Source: Streptomyces albus subsp. chlorinus
GTDB taxonomy: Bacteria; Actinomycetota; Actinomycetes; Streptomycetales; Streptomycetaceae
Reading direction: 5' to 3'
DNA length: 64,000 nt
NCBI RefSeq assembly: GCF_013302895.1
Contig: NZ_VJOK01000001.1
Coordinates: 5,892,671 to 5,956,670 of the forward strand
Both the position numbers and the translations under genes were made by a program. The notes beneath the pieces are model-generated. The model was not told the origin of the DNA and ran no database searches. It saw only the letters and a list, made by a program, of their open reading frames with translations. Below, piece after piece: positions 58,251 to 64,000 of the stretch; the stretch's first letter is position 1; the number at the start of each line of letters is the position of its first letter.

Positions 58251-60404
58251 TCAGGGCAGCAGTCCGGCGGCTCGCGCCCACTGGTACTTGGCGCCGAGCA
58301 CCGCGACCGGCTTCTCGGTGGTGTACGGGTAGGCCACCACGCCGTGCGCGAACAGGTGGGCGCAGGCGTCCTCGACCTCCGTGTCGCCCGCCAGCGAGGC
58401 GACGACGGGCTTGTCGATGCCCTGCTCGCGGGCCTCGGCCACCAGGCGCGCCGTCAGTTCGGCGAACACCATCGGCGGGGTGACGATGGTGTGCCAGTAG
58501 CCCAGCACCAGCGCGTGCACCCGCGGGTCCGTCAGTCCCAGCCGGATGGCGGCCTCGTAGGTGGCGGGCGGCTCGCCTCCGGTGATGTCCACGGGGTTGC
58601 CGGCGGAACCGAACGGCGGGATGAGGGAGCGGAACGCCGCGTCCAGGTCCTCGGGGATCTCCATCAGCGACAGCCCGTTGTCCACCAGCGCGTCCGACAG
58701 CAGCACACCGGAGCCGCCCGCGCCGGTGATCACCACCACGTTCTCGCCCCGCGGGGTGGGCAGGACCGGGAGGGCGCGTGCGTACTCCAGCATCTCGTTG
58801 AGCCCCAGGGCGCGGATGACGCCCGCCTGGCGGAGGATGTCGTCGTAGACGGCGTCATCGCCGGCCAGCGCCCCGGTGTGCGAGCCGGCGGCCCGCGAAC
58901 CGGCGGCCGTCCGACCGGCCTTGAGGACGACGACGGGCTTGGTCCGCACGGTCTCGCGGGCCGCGCGGACGAACGCACGCCCGTCCTTGAGGTCCTCCAG
59001 GTGCATGGCCACGCAGTCGGTCCGCGGGTCCTGTGCGAACCAGGTGAGCAGATCGTCCTCGTCCAGGTCGGACTTGTTGCCCAGTCCCACGATGGCCGAG
59101 ACGCCCGTGCCGGTGGCCCGCGCGAAGCCGAGCACCGCCATGCCGATCCCGCCCGACTGCGAGGTCAGCGCCACCCCGCCGCGCACGTCGTAGGGCGTGC
59201 AGAAAGTGGCGCACAGGTTCTGCCAGGGGGCGTAGTAGCCGTAGATGTTGGGACCCAGCAGCCGTATGCCGTGCTCCCTCGCGACGGACACCACCTGTTC
59301 CTGGAGGGCGTGTTCGCCGGTCTCGGCGAAACCCGAGGGGATGAGCACCGCGTTCGGCACGCCCTTGCGCCCGGCCTCGGCCAGGGCGCCGGGCACCAGC
59401 GGTGCGGGGATCGCGAAGACGGCGACATCGATGTCGCCGGGCACCTCGCACACCGAGGCGTACGCCTTGCGGTCCAGTACCGTTCCGGCTTTCGGGTTCA
59501 CGGGGTGGATCTCACCGGCGAAACCACCGTCGACCAGGTTCCGCATCACCGAGTTGCCGATCTTCCCCGGCTCGTTGGACGCGCCGATCACCGCGATCGA
59601 ACGCGGCTCCATCAGCCGGCGCATGGAGGCGAGGATCTCCTCGGTGCCGTACCGGGGCCGGTCCGCCGGGGCGGGCTCACCCAGCAGCAGCCGCACATCG
59701 GCCGCCACCGCGCCCTCCGGCCCGGCGAAGACCGGGTTGAGGTCGATCTCCGTCAGCTCGGGGAAGTCCGCCGCCAGGTGCGAGACGTTCACCAGCAGCC
59801 CCGTCAGCGCTTCCCGGTCGACGGGCGGCGTGCCGCGCACCCCGCGCAGCACCCGCGCGGCCCGTACCGAGTCGAGCATGCCGGCGGCCTCCTGGTGGGT
59901 GGCCGGGGCCAGCCGGAAGGTGAGGTCGCCCAGCGCCTCGACGAGCACACCGCCCAGCCCGAAGGCGACGATCTTGCCGAAAGTCGGGTCGGTGGCCGCG
60001 CCCACCAGGACCTCCTGGCCGCCGGAGACCATGCCCTGCACCAGCACCCCGTCGATACGGGCACCGGGGGTGTGGGCGCGTACGGCGGCCAGCAGCCGGG
60101 CGTGCGCCGTGCGCAGCTCCTCCGACCCCCCGACGCCGGTGACCACGCCCCCGGCGTCCGTCTTGTGCAGCACGTCGGGGGAGACCACCTTGAGCGCCAC
60201 CGGCCAGCCGATCCGGGCCGCCTGCTCCACCGCCTCGTCCGCGTCGCGGGAGAGCGCCTGCGGCGGAACGGGGATGCCGTAGGCGGTGGCGACCTGTGCG
60301 GCCTCCACGGCGTCCAGCGCCGTACGTCCCGCGGCCCGCGCCGCCGCCAGTACCGCCCGTACCGTCTCCCGGGCCGCCGAGCGGCCCGCTGTCAGCTCCT
60401 CCAC
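58251..60404 (-). CDS. ADP-forming acyl-CoA synthetase (ATP-grasp plus CoA-binding)
   Basis: A 717-residue protein of the acetate-CoA ligase (ADP-forming) superfamily. The order is an N-terminal ATP-grasp domain (VALKVVSPDVLHKTDAGGVVTGV, GKIVAFGLGGVLVE, EIDLNPVFA), then a CoA-binding Rossmann domain (SIAVIGASNEPGKIGNSVMRNLVDGGF) and succinyl-CoA-synthetase-like domains with the phosphohistidine region SQSGGIGMAVL and GSHTGALAGDDAVY. The GTG start directly follows the transferase stop (TGAGTG). In this operon it could make or use formyl-CoA or oxalyl-CoA; the true acid is unknown. Confidence 0.85.
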   Translation of the reverse strand: MEELTAGRSAARETVRAVLAAARAAGRTALDAVEAAQVATAYGIPVPPQALSRDADEAVEQAARIGWPVALKVVSPDVLHKTDAGGVVTGVGGSEELRTAHARLLAAVRAHTPGARIDGVLVQGMVSGGQEVLVGAATDPTFGKIVAFGLGGVLVEALGDLTFRLAPATHQEAAGMLDSVRAARVLRGVRGTPPVDREALTGLLVNVSHLAADFPELTEIDLNPVFAGPEGAVAADVRLLLGEPAPADRPRYGTEEILASMRRLMEPRSIAVIGASNEPGKIGNSVMRNLVDGGFAGEIHPVNPKAGTVLDRKAYASVCEVPGDIDVAVFAIPAPLVPGALAEAGRKGVPNAVLIPSGFAETGEHALQEQVVSVAREHGIRLLGPNIYGYYAPWQNLCATFCTPYDVRGGVALTSQSGGIGMAVLGFARATGTGVSAIVGLGNKSDLDEDDLLTWFAQDPRTDCVAMHLEDLKDGRAFVRAARETVRTKPVVVLKAGRTAAGSRAAGSHTGALAGDDAVYDDILRQAGVIRALGLNEMLEYARALPVLPTPRGENVVVITGAGGSGVLLSDALVDNGLSLMEIPEDLDAAFRSLIPPFGSAGNPVDITGGEPPATYEAAIRLGLTDPRVHALVLGYWHTIVTPPMVFAELTARLVAEAREQGIDKPVVASLAGDTEVEDACAHLFAHGVVAYPYTTEKPVAVLGAKYQWARAAGLLP

Positions 60405-61637
60405 TCAGACCACCCCTTCCGTGCGCAGCGCCGCCAGCTCGGCCTCGGACAGGCCGAGTTCGCCGGTGAAGACCTCCTCGTTGTGTTCGCCCAGCAGCGG
60501 GGAAGAGGTGATCTCGACGGGGGAGTCGGACAGCTTCAACGGGGACCCCACGGTGGTGAAGCGGCCCCGAGTGGGGTGCTCCACCTCGACGATCATGCCG
60601 TCGTCGGTCAGCGACGGGTCCTCGATCAGCTCCTTGGTGGACAGGATCGGGCCGCACGGGATGTTGTGGGCGTTGAGCGCCGCCAGCACCTCCCACTTGG
60701 GCAGCCGGGAGGACCACTCCTCGATCATCCGGAACATCTTGTCCAGCTTCGGCAGCCGGGCCTCGGGCGTGGCCCACTCCGCGGCCTCGGCCAGCTCAGG
60801 CCGCCCCATCAGGGAGCACAGCGGCGCCCAGGACGCCGGCTGGACGATGACATAGACGTAGTCGTTGGGGCCGCCGGGTGCGCACCGGACCGCCCAGCCG
60901 GGCTGTCCGCCGCCGGAGGCGTTGCCCGAGCGGGGCACCTCGTCGCCGCGGGGTGCGCCCGGGTACTCCGGCAGCGCCCCGTGCGCCAGCCGCTGGTGGT
61001 CGCGGAGTTTGACGCGGCACAGGTTGAGTACCGCGTGCTGCATGGCCACCCGCACCCGCTGGCCGCGTCCGGTGCGCTCGCGCTGGTAGAGCGCCGCCAG
61101 TATGCCGGCGACTGTATGCACTCCTGAGCCCGAGTCACCGATCTGCGCACCCGTCGCCAGGGGCGGGCCGTCCGCCTCCCCGGTGGTGGCCATGGAACCG
61201 CCCATCGCCTGCGCGATGACCTCGTACGCCTTGTACGTGGTGTACGGGCCGTCGCCGAACCCCTTGATCGAGGCGTACACCAGACGGGGGTTGAGTTCCT
61301 GGATGCGTTCCCAGGGGAAGCCCATCCGGTCGACGGCGCCGGGGCCGAAGTTCTCCACCAGCACATCGCTGCGCCGGATGAGTTCGGCCAGCAGTTCCTT
61401 GCCGCGATCGGTCTTGGTGTTGAGGGTGATGCTGCGCTTGTTGCAGTTGAGCATCGTGAAGTAGAGGGAGTCGACGTCGGGCAGGTCGCGCAGCTGGCGG
61501 CGGGTGATGTCGCCGCCCGGCGCCTCCAGTTTGACCACGTCGGCACCCAGCCAGGCCAGCAACTGGGTTGCCGAGGGGCCCGACTGCACATGGGTCATGT
61601 CCAGGACGCGCACGCCGTCCAGTGCCTTGCCGCTCAT
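60405..61637 (-). CDS. frc: Formyl-CoA:oxalate CoA-transferase
   Basis: A 410-residue class III CoA-transferase. The N-terminus VRVLDMTHVQSGPSATQLLAWLGADVVKLEAPGGD, the segment LNCNKRSITLNTKTDRGKELL, and the catalytic Asp in GAQIGDSGSGVHTVAGILAAL are as in formyl-CoA transferases, including the Gln/Gly-rich loop GNASGGGQPGWAVRC. It moves CoA from formyl-CoA to oxalate. GAGGTGA precedes the ATG at 61637. It lies between the ThDP decarboxylase and the acyl-CoA synthetase in one operon, the expected arrangement for oxalate degradation. Confidence 0.87.
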   Translation of the reverse strand: MSGKALDGVRVLDMTHVQSGPSATQLLAWLGADVVKLEAPGGDITRRQLRDLPDVDSLYFTMLNCNKRSITLNTKTDRGKELLAELIRRSDVLVENFGPGAVDRMGFPWERIQELNPRLVYASIKGFGDGPYTTYKAYEVIAQAMGGSMATTGEADGPPLATGAQIGDSGSGVHTVAGILAALYQRERTGRGQRVRVAMQHAVLNLCRVKLRDHQRLAHGALPEYPGAPRGDEVPRSGNASGGGQPGWAVRCAPGGPNDYVYVIVQPASWAPLCSLMGRPELAEAAEWATPEARLPKLDKMFRMIEEWSSRLPKWEVLAALNAHNIPCGPILSTKELIEDPSLTDDGMIVEVEHPTRGRFTTVGSPLKLSDSPVEITSSPLLGEHNEEVFTGELGLSEAELAALRTEGVV

Positions 61638-61693
61638 GCGGGTCACCTCACTGCCATGCGACCACCGGTCGGGCGACGGCCGCTTCGGTCCGG

Positions 61694-63373
61694 TCACTTG
61701 TACATCGTCTGGTTCATGGTTCCGGGGGCGTAGGCGTCCGGATCGATCCATACGTTGATCAGGGACGGCTTGCCCGACGCGCGGGCGCGCTCCAGGGCGG
61801 GACGCAGCTCGGCGGGGTCCCGTACCTCCTCGCCGTGGCCGCCCAGCATCCGGGCGAAGGCGTCGTAGGGCACATCGCCCAGCGTGTTGCCGAGCCGTTC
61901 GCGCTCGGGGCCGTACTTGGCGCGCTGGCCGTAACGGATCTGGTTCATCGAGGAGTTGTTGCCGACGATCCCCACGAAGGGCAGGTCGTAGCGGACGAGC
62001 GTCTCGAAGTCCCAGCCGGTCAGGGAGAAGGCGCCGTCCCCGAACAGGGCGACGACCTCGCACTCCGGCCGGGCCTGCTTGGCCGCCAGCACGAACGGCA
62101 CGCCCACCCCCAGCGTCCCCAGCGGCCCCGGGTCCATCCAGTGGCCCGGGGTGCGCGGCTGCACCACCTGCCCGGAGAAGGTGACGATGTCCCCGCCGTC
62201 GCCGATGAACAGCGAATCGTCCGTCAGGAACTCGTTGATCTCGTGGACCAGGCGGTAGGGGTGGATGGGGGCGGCGTCCGAGCGCAGCAGCGGGGCCCGC
62301 TTGGCCAGCGCCCGCTCCTCGACCTGGCGCAGCTCCTCCAGCCACGCCTTGCGCGCCGCCGGCTCGGCCGGCCGGCGGCCGGCGGCCCGCACCACCGCGG
62401 CCAGCACCAGATCCGCGGAGCCGACGATCCCCAGGTCCACGTCCCTGTTCTTGCCGACGGTGCGGTAGTCGAGGTCGATCTGCACCACCGTCGCCTCGGG
62501 GGAGAGCCGCTTGCCGTAGCCCATGCGGAAGTCGAAGGGCGTCCCCACCACGACGATGAGGTCGGCGCGCTGGAAGGCGTGCCTGCGGGAGAGCTGGAAG
62601 TGGTGCGGGTCGCCGGGCGGCAGGGTGCCGCGCCCGGCACCGTTCATGTAGGCGGGCACATCCAGCGTCCGCACCAGGTCCCGGGCGGACTCGGTGGCAC
62701 GGGTCGTCCACACCTGACCGCCCAGCAGGACGGCCGGGCGTTCCGCCGCGACCAGCAGGTCGGCCAGCCGCTGCACCGCGTCCGGATCGCCGGCCTGCCG
62801 GGTGGAGGCCCGGTAGCGCCCGGCCCGCGGCACCCGGGCCTGTTCGGCCGGCACCTTGGCGTCCAGCACGTCGCGCGGGATCTCCAGGAAGGAGGGGCCC
62901 GGTGCGCCGTGCCAGCATTCGCGGAAGGCCATCGAGACCATGTCCGCGACGCGGGCCGTATCCGGCACGGTCGCCGCGAACTTGGTGATCGGCGCCATCA
63001 TCTCCACGTGCGGGAGGTCCTGCAGGGAGCCCATCTTGTGCTGGGTGCGGGCCCCCTGACCGCCGATCAGCAGCATCGGGGACTCGGCGCGGAAGGCGTT
63101 GGCAACGCCGGTGACCGCGTCGGTGGTGCCGGGCCCCGCGGTGACCACCGCGCAGCCCGGGCGCCCCGTCAGCCGCGCGTACGCGTCCGCCGCGTGGGCG
63201 GCGACCTGTTCGTGCCGTACGTCGACGAGCTGGATCCCCTCGTCGGCACAGCCGTCGTAGATGTCGATGATGTGGCCGCCGCACAGCGTGTAGACCACGT
63301 CCACGCCTTCGGCCTTGAGCGCCTTGGCCACCAAGTGGCCACCGGAGACGAGTGCGGAGTTGTCCTGGGGCAT
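61694..63373 (-). CDS. ThDP-dependent decarboxylase, probable oxalyl-CoA decarboxylase
   Basis: A 559-residue ThDP enzyme with intact fold. The cofactor-activating Glu is in VDVRHEQVAAHAADAYAR, and the diphosphate/Mg motif is FGDGAFSLTGWDFETLVRYDLPFVGIVGNNSSMN. The N-terminal HLVAKALKAEGVDVVYTLCGGHIIDIYDG is closer to the acetolactate synthase/2-hydroxyacyl-CoA lyase branch than to the Oxalobacter oxalyl-CoA decarboxylase as I remember it, so the assignment rests mainly on the adjacent frc and OFA genes. 2-Hydroxyacyl-CoA lyase is the main alternative. The promoter carries two GCATACAGT repeats shared in part with the GntR promoter. Confidence 0.7.
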   Translation of the reverse strand: MPQDNSALVSGGHLVAKALKAEGVDVVYTLCGGHIIDIYDGCADEGIQLVDVRHEQVAAHAADAYARLTGRPGCAVVTAGPGTTDAVTGVANAFRAESPMLLIGGQGARTQHKMGSLQDLPHVEMMAPITKFAATVPDTARVADMVSMAFRECWHGAPGPSFLEIPRDVLDAKVPAEQARVPRAGRYRASTRQAGDPDAVQRLADLLVAAERPAVLLGGQVWTTRATESARDLVRTLDVPAYMNGAGRGTLPPGDPHHFQLSRRHAFQRADLIVVVGTPFDFRMGYGKRLSPEATVVQIDLDYRTVGKNRDVDLGIVGSADLVLAAVVRAAGRRPAEPAARKAWLEELRQVEERALAKRAPLLRSDAAPIHPYRLVHEINEFLTDDSLFIGDGGDIVTFSGQVVQPRTPGHWMDPGPLGTLGVGVPFVLAAKQARPECEVVALFGDGAFSLTGWDFETLVRYDLPFVGIVGNNSSMNQIRYGQRAKYGPERERLGNTLGDVPYDAFARMLGGHGEEVRDPAELRPALERARASGKPSLINVWIDPDAYAPGTMNQTMYK

Positions 63374-63411
63374 ACGAGGAGTGCTCCCTCCCGTAGCGAC
63401 CGGCAATCCCA

Positions 63412-63437
63412 GATTGCATACAGTCGACGCATACAGT
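63412..63437 (-). promoter_or_regulatory. Candidate GntR operator of the oxalate-type operon
   Basis: GCATACAGT occurs twice, at 63416-63424 and 63429-63437, 13 bases apart. On the minus strand the first copy lies in GACTGTATGCAATC, which matches the GntR gene's upstream sequence in 12 of 14 positions. The site is 39 bases before the decarboxylase start. Confidence 0.55.
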
Positions 63438-63602
63438 ATGTACTCGTTATCCCGCAGTCGCGCCGGGCTGTCCAGAGGGCGTTCAGGCCGGAAACGTCCG
63501 GGCGTACGGCGGGCGCACTCCGCTGGGCGCACAAGTCCGGGCACACGGCGGGGCCGCAACGGGCGGCCACCCGTTGCGGCCCCGCCGCTCCCTCCGCCCG
63601 GC

Positions 63603-64000
63603 TCAGCCCAGCAACTCCACCTCCGCCAACCGCGTCCCCGCGCGGTCGGGCACCAGCCGGTAGTGCCGGTCGCCGGAGCGGTGGGGGAGGGAGAAGACCC
63701 GGGTCTGCTTGTCCCAGCGGAAGGTCTCGCCCTCGCGGCGGTCCACGGTGTGCCACCGCTTGCCGTCGCCGGAGCCCTCCAGTCGCCAGCCGCCGGGTGC
63801 CTTCCGGTGGTCGTCGGAGGTGAGGGTGTAGGAGGTGACGCGGGCGCCCTCGCGTACGGTGACCGGCGCGTCGGTGAGGTCGGCGGCCGTCTGCGAGGTG
63901 TCGTCGGTCAGTGCCGAGTCGCCGGGCTCGGTGACGTCCTCCTGGGGCGAGGGCACGGCGTCGCCCCTGGTGAGGGAGGAGGGTCCCGCGTCGCGGCCCG
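63603..64000 (-). CDS. C-terminal part of a discoidin-type (F5/8 C) domain protein, probably a GH92-like glycosidase
   Basis: The frame stays open to the end of the window, so at least 131 C-terminal residues are seen. They form a jelly-roll of the F5/8 type C/CBM32 kind: ARVTSYTLTSDDHRKAPGGWRLEGSGDGKRWHTVDRR, RVFSLPHRSGDRHYRLVPDRAGTRLAEVELLG. In Streptomyces this domain often ends secreted GH92 alpha-mannosidases, but the catalytic part lies outside the window. The linker before it is Asp/Ser/Thr/Pro-rich. It is unrelated to the oxalate operon. Confidence 0.65.
   Translation of the reverse strand, partial: GRDAGPSSLTRGDAVPSPQEDVTEPGDSALTDDTSQTAADLTDAPVTVREGARVTSYTLTSDDHRKAPGGWRLEGSGDGKRWHTVDRREGETFRWDKQTRVFSLPHRSGDRHYRLVPDRAGTRLAEVELLG

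Overview
The window is high-GC actinobacterial chromosome, most likely Streptomyces or a close relative. The reasons are very high third-position GC, frequent GTG starts, many 4-base ATGA/GTGA gene overlaps, several probable leaderless transcripts, and families typical of the genus (DUF5954, DUF3099 and DUF6099-like proteins, a helix-turn-helix protein fused to a MurA-like enzyme next to aconitase). I see no tRNA, rRNA, CRISPR array, transposase or integrase. Short tandem repeats are unusually common, both between genes and as low-complexity insertions inside coding regions.

Left part (1-24 kb). A yhf-type operon (yhfT end, php, yhfS, yhfX, yhfW) opens the window. A split MASE1/PP2C pair, a VanZ-like protein, a small membrane protein and a DUF5954 protein follow. 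An arginine block holds arcA, ornithine carbamoyltransferase (arcB/argF) and an APC permease, with ARG-box-like sites. Then come an F420-type oxidoreductase coupled to a frameshifted homocysteine methyltransferase, a 4.6 kb two-gene unit of unknown function, a DUF6099-like protein, a MazG-like protein and a RecF/SMC-type ATPase.

Aromatic acyl-CoA block (24-33 kb). An enoyl-CoA hydratase, a monooxygenase/old-yellow-enzyme fusion of the 2-aminobenzoyl-CoA (or salicylyl-CoA) type, a PaaX-type repressor, an aryl-CoA ligase, a frameshifted acyl-CoA dehydrogenase and a RidA protein fit a CoA-dependent route for anthranilate or a related aromatic acid. A CGNR regulator with an MFS exporter, a P450, a D-amino-acid-oxidase-like flavoprotein and two inositol/sugar-type enzymes follow (33-41 kb).

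Candidate new system (40.9-50.3 kb). A Crp/Fnr regulator precedes two operons. The first encodes a class III nucleotidyl cyclase ending in an amyloid-like motif, a P-loop ATPase carrying the same motif near its N-terminus, and a third protein. The second encodes an 87-residue protein built around the motif, a paralogous ATPase with the motif, a helical protein, a small HTH protein and a deoxyribosyltransferase/TIR-like protein. Both operons have a Crp-type site (GTG-N6-GNCAC) in otherwise homologous promoters. I propose a cyclic-nucleotide-linked, RHIM/BASS-like amyloid-signalling conflict (defence) system.

Right part (50.3-64 kb). A perfect 19-bp hairpin ends the island. It is followed by the HTH-MurA fusion, a small DNA-binding protein and aconitase; the HTH-MurA and aconitase promoters share the palindrome TATCTC-N6-GAGATA. 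An oxalate-type locus follows: GntR regulator, OFA transporter, ADP-forming acyl-CoA synthetase, formyl-CoA transferase and ThDP decarboxylase, with a 14-bp sequence shared between the regulator and operon promoters. The C-terminal end of a secreted glycosidase-like protein closes the window.
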